In this document: positions 7,554 to 14,159 of the stretch, in pieces
Layout of the letters: each line of letters starts with the position of its first letter
Numbering within the stretch: position 1 is the first letter of the stretch
Source of the DNA: an uncultured Pseudomonadota bacterium
Lineage (GTDB): Bacteria > Pseudomonadota > Alphaproteobacteria > Rs-D84
DNA length: 15,370 bases
Assembly (NCBI GenBank): GCA_947169505.1
Contig: CAMVPZ010000007.1
Coordinates: forward strand, 1 to 15,370
Direction of reading: 5' to 3'
Notes under the pieces: model-generated
What the model was told of the DNA's origin: nothing
Seen by the model: the letters and a program-made list of their open reading frames with translations, nothing else
Database searches by the model: none
Translations under genes and position numbers: made by a program

Positions 7554-8678
7554 TTAATCTTTCATTGGAATTTGTAATAATTGATTTGGAAAAATCAAAT
7601 CAGGATTATTGATATTGTTTCTTTCTGCTATCATAGTAAACAAAATTCCACGACGTAAAAAATTACGTGCAATTATCCACAAACAATCCCCACGGCGCAC
7701 AGTATAGAAAGTATTATCATCACCGGTCATTTCTGGCATAATAAATTTATGTTCTATGTTCGCAATAGTATTGCCTTCACCATCGTGAAGACGTACGTTT
7801 AATTTATATTCTTTACCACTTTCCAGTGTTCCAACATCTGCACCCAAACCAAAATTTTTATAATTGGATACACGAGCGAACCCCAAATATTTATCATTCA
7901 ATGAAAGCGATACACGTAATTTTGGTAATGCACGCCCAGTCACAACCATACGACCAGTATCAAGATAATCTATTTTTGAAACAACCAGATCACCATCTAA
8001 TAATTCTGGTGCTTGCATAACTTTGCTGCCATCTTTGGTCAAAAGCAATGACACAGAATTTTTATAACCATGTTCAGAAATATAAACAAATACAGAATCT
8101 TCTGATTTAATATTTTTATCCGTATCAATCAAAGAAATTATATAATTGCCTGGCTTTAAAACATTTGACGGAGCATAAACAAATTCACCGTTTTTATTTG
8201 TGTGTTTTGTTGCAACAACTTTTTTATTTATTAAAATTGATATATTAGATTCACGAACATTACGTCCTGCAATAATTATATTTCCACTTTTTTCAATACG
8301 AACCAAATCAAACGATGGTCCTGTGATTTTACGAGAAACAGTTTTAACAATTGGTTCTGGTACAGTCGGTGCAATGACTTTAACCGGGGTATTAAGTTTG
8401 AAAAGCATAATAAACACAGCCAATAAAATAACAATTATTGCGCATAATATTGGAAACCAATAAGACCTGACAATAACTTTGCGGTCTTTTTCTGTTTTAT
8501 CTTGTTTTTCTTTTTGTGTTTCTGGCTCTGTTTGCTTTCTATCAAATACATTGAATCTTTTTAAGAAATCACGAGTAAATCTGCGACGGTTATCCAACCA
8601 AGATTGTTGTCTGTCGATCGCACCATCAATTAAATCATCCGTAGAACGTTTTGTTTTTCCAATATTAGAATTTGCCAT
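7554..8678 (-). CDS. Membrane-anchored protein with C-terminal LysM domain
   Basis: A 374-residue protein. It has a highly charged cytoplasmic N-terminal region (residues 1-72), one transmembrane segment (about 73-93, WFPILCAIIVILLAVFIML), a Pro-rich spacer, and then two beta-rich repeats that look Ig-like (ISGR/ITGR-type GRNVRESNISI and GRALPKLRVSL). It ends in a LysM peptidoglycan-binding domain (about 326-372: FYTVRRGDCLWIIARNF, then NPDLIFPNQLLQIP). The N-in orientation, with positive residues before the helix, places LysM in the periplasm, so it probably tethers the inner membrane to cell wall. The ATG at 8678 is preferred because AAGGGG lies 9 bases upstream; an upstream in-frame TTG has nothing comparable. 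It has its own predicted promoter and diverges from the phosphofructokinase gene. Proteins of this layout are common in alphaproteobacteria, usually without a known function. Confidence 0.8.
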   Translation of the reverse strand: MANSNIGKTKRSTDDLIDGAIDRQQSWLDNRRRFTRDFLKRFNVFDRKQTEPETQKEKQDKTEKDRKVIVRSYWFPILCAIIVILLAVFIMLFKLNTPVKVIAPTVPEPIVKTVSRKITGPSFDLVRIEKSGNIIIAGRNVRESNISILINKKVVATKHTNKNGEFVYAPSNVLKPGNYIISLIDTDKNIKSEDSVFVYISEHGYKNSVSLLLTKDGSKVMQAPELLDGDLVVSKIDYLDTGRMVVTGRALPKLRVSLSLNDKYLGFARVSNYKNFGLGADVGTLESGKEYKLNVRLHDGEGNTIANIEHKFIMPEMTGDDNTFYTVRRGDCLWIIARNFLRRGILFTMIAERNNINNPDLIFPNQLLQIPMKD

Positions 8679-8709
8679 AATATAAATCCCCTTAAGTTTC
8701 TTTGCCAAA

Positions 8710-8737
8710 AGTATTCCAAAAAATATTTATTTGTCAA
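8710..8737 (-). promoter_or_regulatory. Predicted promoter of the LysM gene
   Basis: On the minus strand a perfect TTGACA (8737-8732) is followed after 16 bases by AATACT (8715-8710), which fits a housekeeping sigma factor. It lies about 30 bases upstream of the chosen ATG, leaving room for the AAGGGG ribosome binding site. Confidence 0.6.
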
Positions 8738-8745
8738 TCTTTTTA

Positions 8746-8754
8746 TGGTATAAT
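8746..8754 (+). promoter_or_regulatory. Predicted extended -10 promoter of the phosphofructokinase gene
   Basis: TGGTATAAT gives a perfect TATAAT (8749-8754) preceded by the TGn extension; the matching -35 is poor (TTTATT at about 17 bases), as is usual for extended -10 promoters. The start point would be near 8761, leaving a leader of about 22 bases that contains the AGGGAG ribosome binding site at 8771-8776. Confidence 0.65.
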
Positions 8755-8782
8755 GAATACGACATAATCAAGGGAGAAAAAA

Positions 8783-9871
8783 TTGGCAACGAAAAGAATA
8801 GGTATCATGACAACAGGGGGCGATTGTTCTGGGTTAAACACAACAATCCAAAGATTGATTGACGGATGCACAAAACGCAAATGGTCAGTTGTTGGAATTT
8901 TGGACGGTACAGATGGTTTATATGCAAACCCGGCACGTACAATAAAATTAGACACACATACATTTGATTTTGAAAACAGCCGTTTAGCAGGCAGTATTTT
9001 ATCAAACGGTAATGCCGGAACGACTAATTTCGAAACGTCTGCAAAAGCGGGTAAGTTGGCCGCATATAATAAAAGATTAAAAAAATCTTTACACGATTTA
9101 AATTTGGATGCTTTGGTTTTGATTGGCGGAAACGGCAGTTTGTCTTTGGCACACCTTTATCGTGAAATTTATAATGATTTACAATTGGTATGTATTCCAA
9201 AAACCATAGATATGGATATACCATTAACAGATAAAACAATTGGTTTTGATACTGCTGTGCAACAATTGGTTTCTTATTGTGATCAATTGATAATGACCGC
9301 ACGCAGCCACCATCGCTGGTTTGTTGTACAAAGCATGGGACGTAATTGCGGAAAATTGGCATTGCATGCCGGGGTGGCAATCAATGCAAACGCAATATTA
9401 ATCCCAGAAATAAAATTTGATGTTAATAATTTAATTAAACACATAAAACAATCTGCCAAAGATTACGGTATAATCATGGTTGCCGAAGGGATTTCTATAC
9501 GGGGACATTCTGGTAAACCCGCCGACATGATTTCACGTGCGCTTAATAACGCCAATATCGCTAATCGAACCGCTTTCCCAGAACATATTCAAAGGGCAGG
9601 TGACACAGTCGCAACCGACAGAATCTTGGCTTCTGGATTTGCCGAAACCGCATTGAACGCAATCGAAAACAACGAAACATTTGTTATGACCGCATTACAA
9701 AACGGCGAATACAAAACTGTTTCATTAAATGAATTTTTTGATGCGGGCATTCCGGAAAAAGATCCAAAAATTATTGGTGCAATGACATCAAATGCCTATG
9801 TAGAACCCAACGATACACTATTACAAACCGCAACAGACATGGGAATATACATTGGCGAAAAAAGAAAATAA
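8783..9871 (+). CDS. Phosphofructokinase, PfkA/Pfp family, with atypical active site
   Basis: A 362-residue 6-phosphofructokinase that commits fructose 6-phosphate to glycolysis in the cytoplasm. It starts at TTG, chosen because AGGGAG lies 6 bases before it and the product then begins MATKRIGIMTTGGDCSGLN, the family's N terminus. Other landmarks are GGNGS (residues 115-119), PKTIDMDIP (139-147; Asp143 the catalytic base), TIGFDTA (152-158), MGRNCG (185-190) and EHIQRAGDTVATDR (267-280). In this family Gly at the position after GG(D/N) is usual for ATP users, while Lys before TID is usual for pyrophosphate users or the mixed clade. Here both occur, so the phosphoryl donor is uncertain. The metal-binding Asp of GGDG is Asn, and QRGG is QRAG. 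A short, independently promoted gene ending at a strong terminator. Confidence 0.85.
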   Translation: MATKRIGIMTTGGDCSGLNTTIQRLIDGCTKRKWSVVGILDGTDGLYANPARTIKLDTHTFDFENSRLAGSILSNGNAGTTNFETSAKAGKLAAYNKRLKKSLHDLNLDALVLIGGNGSLSLAHLYREIYNDLQLVCIPKTIDMDIPLTDKTIGFDTAVQQLVSYCDQLIMTARSHHRWFVVQSMGRNCGKLALHAGVAINANAILIPEIKFDVNNLIKHIKQSAKDYGIIMVAEGISIRGHSGKPADMISRALNNANIANRTAFPEHIQRAGDTVATDRILASGFAETALNAIENNETFVMTALQNGEYKTVSLNEFFDAGIPEKDPKIIGAMTSNAYVEPNDTLLQTATDMGIYIGEKRK

Positions 9872-9877
9872 ACAAAA

Positions 9878-9900
9878 ACCGCCCGTTTGGGCGGGTTTTT
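9878..9900. terminator. Bidirectional terminator between pfk and dnaK
   Basis: CCGCCC (9879-9884) pairs with GGGCGG (9889-9894) around a GTTT loop. A T run follows on the plus strand (9896-9900), and the A run at 9873-9877 supplies one on the minus strand. It can end both convergent genes: the pfk stop is 7 bases away and the dnaK stop 23 bases away. Confidence 0.85.
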
Positions 9901-9923
9901 ATAAAAAAGGAAAGAAAGATTTT

Positions 9924-11822
9924 TTATTTCTTTTCAGAAAAATCTGCGTCACGCGCGCCATTATTGTCGCCAGATTCGCCAGATTTATTTTCTTCTGCTT
10001 TTTGCGCTTCTTGGGCAGCTTTATAAACCGCTTCACCCAATTTCATCGCTTTTTCAGTTAAAGCATCGGTTTTTGCCTTCAAAGACTCAACCGTCGCTTC
10101 CGCTTTAGCCAATTCATCGCTTAATTCTTTTTTAGCGTTTTCTATGGCTTCACGTTCCTGTGCAGAAATTTTATCACCGTGTTCTTTTAATGATTTTTCA
10201 ATACTGAACACTGCGGTTTCTGCTGTATTTTTCGCTTCGGCTAATTCTTTTTTCTTTTTATCGCTTTCAGCATTAGCAGCGGCTTCATCAACCATACGTT
10301 TGATTTCATCTTCGCTTAATCCACCGTCAGATTTAATAGAAATCGCTTGTTCTTTGCCTGTACCTTTATCTTTTGCAGACACATGAACAATACCGTTTGC
10401 GTCAATATCAAAAGATACTTCGATTTGTGGCATACCACGTGGGGCAGGTGCAATACCTTCCAAATTAAATTGACCAAGTAATTTGTTATCGGCAGCCATA
10501 TCACGTTCACCTTGGAATACACGAATAGTCACTGCAGATTGATTGTCTTCTGCCGTAGAGAATATTTGTGATTTTTTGGTTGGAATCGTTGTGTTTCTGT
10601 CAATCAATCTTGTGAACACACCGCCCAATGTTTCAATTCCCAAAGATAATGGTGTCACATCCAACAACAAAACGTCTTTGACTTCGCCTTTTAATACACC
10701 ACCTTGGATAGCGGCACCTAATGCGACCACTTCATCTGGGTTAACACCTTTGTGTGGTTCTTTACCAAAGAATTCTTTTACAGTTTCCGCAACCTTTGGC
10801 ATACGGGTTTGTCCACCAACCAAAATAACTTCGTTAATCTGGGATGTTGTAAGCCCTGCATCTTTCAAAGCCTTTTTGCATGGTTCAATTGTTTTTTCAA
10901 TCAAATCAGCAACCAAAGATTCCAATTTTGCACGTGTCAATGTAGTATTAAAATGTTTTGGACCCGTGCTATCAGCCGTCAAATACGGCAAATTGATTTC
11001 AGTTGAAGTTTTGGATGACAATTCGATTTTTGCCTTTTCAGCGGCTTCTTTTAATCTTTGTAATGCCAATTTATCATTGGATAAATCAATACCAGTTTGC
11101 GCTTTGAATTCTTCAATTAAATATTTCAAAACACGGGCATCAAAATCAGAGCCACCAAGCGCAGTATCACCATTTGTAGATTTTACTTCGAATACACCAT
11201 CAACGATTTCCAAAATAGACACGTCAAATGTTCCACCACCCAAATCGTAAACAGCGATTGTTCCATCTTTGTCTTTGTCCAAACCATAAGCCAAAGCTGC
11301 AGCAGTTGGTTCATTAACAATACGCAAAACGTTCAATCCCGCAATACGACCCGCATCTTTTGTAGCCTGACGTTGAGAATCGTTGAAATATGCCGGCACA
11401 GTAATAACTGCATCAGTAATTGTTTCACCCAAATAACTTTCTGCATCTTTCTTTAATTTAGATAAAATCATAGCGGAAATTTGGGATGGAGCATATTTTT
11501 TACCATCAATTTCAACCCAAGCATCACCATTATCACCGGCAACTATTTTGTATGGGACACGTTTTTGAATTTCACGAACCGCTTCGCTGTCATATCTTAA
11601 TCCCATCAAACGTTTAATTTCATAAATTGTGTTTTCTGGATTGGTGACAGCCTGATTTTTAGCGGTAATACCAACCAATTGTTCGCCATTGTTTGTAATA
11701 GCCACCACAGAAGGTGTTGTGCGTTGTCCTTCGCTATTTTCGATAATTTTTGGATCTTTACCATCCATGAAAGCCATGGCGGAATTTGTTGTACCCAAAT
11801 CGATACCTAAAACTTTTGACAT
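9924..11822 (-). CDS. dnaK: Chaperone protein DnaK (Hsp70)
   Basis: A 632-residue Hsp70, full length. The cytoplasmic chaperone binds unfolded segments and cycles with DnaJ and GrpE using ATP. It carries the nucleotide-domain signatures IDLGTTNS (residues 7-14), VYDLGGGTFDVS (191-202) and VILVGGQTRMPKV (332-344), the interdomain linker DVLLLDVTP (383-391), a substrate domain, and a Lys/Glu-rich helical lid. It ends in DADFSEKK after an Asn/Gly-rich tail, a variant of the usual DAxFEEV-type ending. The ATG has AAGGAG 7 bases upstream. No dnaJ is adjacent: downstream is a terminator and then the convergent pfk gene. The upstream region has a promoter that could be read by a housekeeping or heat-shock sigma factor, with a dyad in its spacer. 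Confidence 0.98.
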   Translation of the reverse strand: MSKVLGIDLGTTNSAMAFMDGKDPKIIENSEGQRTTPSVVAITNNGEQLVGITAKNQAVTNPENTIYEIKRLMGLRYDSEAVREIQKRVPYKIVAGDNGDAWVEIDGKKYAPSQISAMILSKLKKDAESYLGETITDAVITVPAYFNDSQRQATKDAGRIAGLNVLRIVNEPTAAALAYGLDKDKDGTIAVYDLGGGTFDVSILEIVDGVFEVKSTNGDTALGGSDFDARVLKYLIEEFKAQTGIDLSNDKLALQRLKEAAEKAKIELSSKTSTEINLPYLTADSTGPKHFNTTLTRAKLESLVADLIEKTIEPCKKALKDAGLTTSQINEVILVGGQTRMPKVAETVKEFFGKEPHKGVNPDEVVALGAAIQGGVLKGEVKDVLLLDVTPLSLGIETLGGVFTRLIDRNTTIPTKKSQIFSTAEDNQSAVTIRVFQGERDMAADNKLLGQFNLEGIAPAPRGMPQIEVSFDIDANGIVHVSAKDKGTGKEQAISIKSDGGLSEDEIKRMVDEAAANAESDKKKKELAEAKNTAETAVFSIEKSLKEHGDKISAQEREAIENAKKELSDELAKAEATVESLKAKTDALTEKAMKLGEAVYKAAQEAQKAEENKSGESGDNNGARDADFSEKK

Positions 11823-11858
11823 AATTTTACTCCTTGCTAAGTTTTTTTGCTTAATCGA

Positions 11859-11887
11859 AATATAGTTATCAATTAACTATTTTCAAG
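11859..11887 (-). promoter_or_regulatory. Predicted dnaK promoter with internal dyad
   Basis: On the minus strand TTGAAA (11886-11881), 16 bases and TATATT (11864-11859) form a good housekeeping-type promoter. The same bases read as CTTGAAA (11887-11881) with a downstream CTATAT-like element, roughly an alphaproteobacterial heat-shock (RpoH) promoter. A perfect 7-base inverted repeat, ATAGTTA-5-TAACTAT (11862-11880), fills the spacer and overlaps the -10; it could be an operator. The ATG is about 36 bases downstream. Confidence 0.5.
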
Positions 11888-11923
11888 TGTTAAAATATAA
11901 AAAATTATCGGTATAAATTCATA

Positions 11924-11950
11924 CAAAAAACCGCCCATTTGGGCGGTTAA
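11924..11950 (-). terminator. Terminator of rplY
   Basis: Read on the minus strand, ACCGCCC pairs perfectly with GGGCGGT (7 bp, stems at 11941-11947 and 11930-11936) around a 4-base loop, and is followed by a run of T. It starts about 20 bases after the rplY stop, so rplY appears to be transcribed separately from dnaK. Confidence 0.85.
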
Positions 11951-11970
11951 TCTTTATATATGCAAAGATA

Positions 11971-12585
11971 TTATTTCTTTGCCGGTGCTTCAGCAACAGC
12001 AGCTTTCTTGGCATCTGCTTCTTCTGGCATTTTACCACCAATTGTTGCAAAAGCCAAATCTGCCATATGCAATCCCAAAGTGATACCTTTTGGCAAAACC
12101 AAATCAGATCCGTGAATTGTGTCGCCAATTGTGACATTTGCCAAATCAATAGTGATTTTTTCAGGCATGTCAGCAACCAATCCAACCAAGCCGACTTTAC
12201 GGACAGCAAAATTCAAAACACCACCCAATTTAAGACCTTTGGAAATATCAGCATTGATAACTTCGACAGGAACAACAACACGGACAGGTTCTTTGACATT
12301 AATACGTTTAAAATCAACGTGAACGACCTTATCCGACACAGGATGATATTGAATATCCATCAACATAGCATCTTCTTTGCCCTTAGATGTTGTAATTTCA
12401 AACAATTTTGTTCGCAAAGACGGTTGTCCCAACAACATATTAAAATCACGACCATTTAATTCAATGGACAATGGTTCTTTCTTTTCGCCATAAATCACAG
12501 CAGGGATGTTTTGGTTCTTGCGAACTGCACGTGCGGCCCCCTTGCCAGCAACTTTGCGAATTTCAGCATTTAATTTAATAGACAT
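11971..12585 (-). CDS. rplY: Large ribosomal subunit protein bL25, CTC/TL5 type
   Basis: A 204-residue two-domain L25. The N-terminal 5S rRNA-binding domain is seen in AEIRKVAGKGAARAVRK, IPAVIYGEKKEP and MLMDIQYHPVSDKVVHVDFKRI. The C-terminal TL5/CTC domain includes VPVEVINAD, KGLKLGGVLN and MPEKITIDLANVTIGDTIHGSDL, with an Ala/Lys-rich tail. It binds 5S rRNA in the large ribosomal subunit. The ATG at 12585 is chosen because AAGGA sits at good spacing and the product then begins MSIKLNAEIRK like homologues; an in-frame ATG 13 codons upstream lies in the leader. It has its own promoter and terminator. In many alphaproteobacteria the peptidyl-tRNA hydrolase gene follows; it does not here. Confidence 0.95.
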   Translation of the reverse strand: MSIKLNAEIRKVAGKGAARAVRKNQNIPAVIYGEKKEPLSIELNGRDFNMLLGQPSLRTKLFEITTSKGKEDAMLMDIQYHPVSDKVVHVDFKRINVKEPVRVVVPVEVINADISKGLKLGGVLNFAVRKVGLVGLVADMPEKITIDLANVTIGDTIHGSDLVLPKGITLGLHMADLAFATIGGKMPEEADAKKAAVAEAPAKK

Positions 12586-12618
12586 TTTAAATCCTTTTAA
12601 TGTTTTGTTTTTGTGTTT

Positions 12619-12642
12619 GCACAACCTCCAAGGGTGTCGTGC
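12619..12642 (-). promoter_or_regulatory. Hairpin at the predicted 5' end of the rplY mRNA
   Basis: On the minus strand GCACGAC (12642-12636) pairs with GTTGTGC (12625-12619), seven pairs including one G-U, enclosing a 10-base loop with complementary CC and GG. The predicted transcription start is at about 12643, so the message would begin with this stem. It could stabilise the mRNA or serve as an L25 autoregulatory site. Confidence 0.45.
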
Positions 12643-12649
12643 GGGGCAT

Positions 12650-12678
12650 ATTATGTAATAAATTTATCGAAAAATCAA
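12650..12678 (-). promoter_or_regulatory. Predicted rplY promoter
   Basis: On the minus strand TTGATT (12678-12673), a 17-base spacer and CATAAT (12655-12650) form a good housekeeping-type promoter, placing the start about 58 bases before the rplY ATG. Confidence 0.6.
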
Positions 12679-12683
12679 GAGAT

Positions 12684-13526
12684 TTATTCGCGTTCGCCAA
12701 AAGTTTTTTGCCAAAGTTCAATCATTGCAGCCTGATGTTGTGGCAATCCAAATTTGTTTTGCATATCTCGCAACTGCGCAGACATCGTCAAATTATCCTT
12801 TAAAACAAATTTATCTTTTTCTTCTATTTGTAACAACACTATATCGCTTGGACGTGGCAACGGAAACCATTTTCCCTTGATAAGAATATGTATGTTATGC
12901 CAACAATTTTCTGATCTAGGGTATGGTTTAAAAACACGAAACAAATCGTCACCATAGTATCTGCCTACCACAGCAGGCATAACCACTTCGCCTTTGTAAT
13001 TTTTATATTCTCCAGCAGCCGGCAAATATTTTCTTGCCGACAAACCGCAATACGATGGTCGCAAACCATATTTTCTAATATTATAATGGTTCGATAAATT
13101 CCAACAATTTTCCATAGTAGTCAAATTCATTATATATTTTTCATAATGCACCAAAAGCCTGTTTCCAACAGTTGCTAATTGTGCAGAAGATTCCACAAAA
13201 GACGTTTCAAAATCTCCGTTGGCTAAACCCATATGATATTTATACGCAGGCGCCGAACGAACCTTGCAATGTTCCACCGACATTACCTGCCCAACAGAAT
13301 ATCGATTTCCAAGATCAAAATAATCTTGGGCACCACAGAATTCACGATTTTCATCAAACGCACCAATTGTTCCGTATTTTATTTGTTTGTTCTTTGATAA
13401 ATCCGTCCAACGTTTGGAAAAATAGTCACCCTGAAGATTAGCAAACGAAACCCATGCATAATTTGGATGCCGCTTGTTTTTTTCTATACCAACAACCATA
13501 AATAAATTTTTATCATCTTTATCCAT
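12684..13526 (-). CDS. Unrecognised 280-residue protein
   Basis: I do not recognise this protein. The ATG at 13526 is preferred over an upstream in-frame TTG because GGGGG lies 7 bases before it; the product begins MDKDDKNLFMVVGIEKN. It is rich in aromatic residues and Cys (FCGAQDYFDLG, ENCWNLSNHYNIRKYG, PSYCGLSARKYLP, SENCWHNIHILIKGKW) and contains short beta-like stretches. There is no signal peptide, membrane segment, Walker motif or obvious catalytic motif. The C terminus, from about residue 250, looks helical (LRDMQNKFGLPQHQAAMIELW). Codon use is like its neighbours, so it does not look recently acquired. It lies 64 bases after rsmD on the same strand with no clear terminator between them, so the two may be co-transcribed. 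It probably is a real gene because the long frame has a strong ribosome binding site. Confidence 0.8.
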   Translation of the reverse strand: MDKDDKNLFMVVGIEKNKRHPNYAWVSFANLQGDYFSKRWTDLSKNKQIKYGTIGAFDENREFCGAQDYFDLGNRYSVGQVMSVEHCKVRSAPAYKYHMGLANGDFETSFVESSAQLATVGNRLLVHYEKYIMNLTTMENCWNLSNHYNIRKYGLRPSYCGLSARKYLPAAGEYKNYKGEVVMPAVVGRYYGDDLFRVFKPYPRSENCWHNIHILIKGKWFPLPRPSDIVLLQIEEKDKFVLKDNLTMSAQLRDMQNKFGLPQHQAAMIELWQKTFGERE

Positions 13527-13590
13527 AACGTTGCCCCCTTGTTTTGTCAACAAAAGGTATCACAAAAAATATATAACGCAAGTTTTTTTG

Positions 13591-14142
13591 CTAAATTCTA
13601 TGCAAAAACAAAAATCTAGCACGCCCATAAGTTTTATCTTTTACAACTTCCCAAACATCGTCTATTTTTGGTGTTTGTTGCACGTTTTCAAATTCCCAGA
13701 TTAAAACAGCGCCGCTTTTGGCAATTTTGCCAAGTTTTTTTACAAACAAAGCCCCCAAACCAAAATCAGCATAGGGTGGATCCAAAAATATCAAATCTGT
13801 ATCTTTGCCGAACTTTTGTATCACAGATATCGCATCATTTTTTTCAATTGTTGCTTTTTCGGTTATCGATGCTAAATTCTTTTTGATTGTATCTATCGAA
13901 TTGGCAGAATTATCAGTAAAAACAACATTTGCATTATTGAAACGTGATATACATTCAATCCCAAAAGCCCCAGAGCCTGCGAAGGCATCCCATACAATCA
14001 TCGGTTTTGTTGTGTCCATCACATCATTTAACATATTAAATAACGCCCCACGTGCCATATTTTGTGTTGGACGTGCGTCCACTGGTAAAATCAACTTTTT
14101 ACCACGGTATTTCCCAGAAATAACTTGCAAATTCGATTTCAT
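13591..14142 (-). CDS. rsmD: 16S rRNA (guanine966-N2)-methyltransferase
   Basis: A 183-residue Rossmann methyltransferase of typical RsmD length, which methylates G966 of 16S rRNA using S-adenosylmethionine. It opens with LQVISGKYRGKKL and ARPTQNMARGALFNML, corresponding to the family's RPT-x-x-x-RE-ALFN segment, here without the usual RE pair. Motif I is WDAFAGSGAFGIE (residues 51-63), the acidic end of strand 2 is FTDNS (75-79), and the catalytic motif IV is LDPPY (120-124). No ribosome binding site is visible before the ATG. Only 17 bases separate it from the divergent tadA start. RsmD is often beside coaD in other bacteria; that gene is absent here. Confidence 0.93.
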   Translation of the reverse strand: MKSNLQVISGKYRGKKLILPVDARPTQNMARGALFNMLNDVMDTTKPMIVWDAFAGSGAFGIECISRFNNANVVFTDNSANSIDTIKKNLASITEKATIEKNDAISVIQKFGKDTDLIFLDPPYADFGLGALFVKKLGKIAKSGAVLIWEFENVQQTPKIDDVWEVVKDKTYGRARFLFLHRI

Positions 14143-14159
14143 ACTATAAAGTTTACATT

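Noticed and set aside
9024..9380. Minus-strand open frame of 118 codons within the phosphofructokinase gene
   Set aside because: It is fully covered by a recognisable enzyme on the other strand, has no ribosome binding site and shows no protein features.
10543..11250. Long plus-strand open frame (235 codons) inside dnaK
   Set aside because: It lies entirely antisense to a clear dnaK and has a composition expected of a mirror frame. Long antisense frames are common over conserved dnaK genes.
13527..13590. TTGACA near 13550 as a promoter for the unrecognised 280-residue gene
   Set aside because: No -10 fits at normal spacing before the ribosome binding site, so co-transcription with rsmD is more likely.
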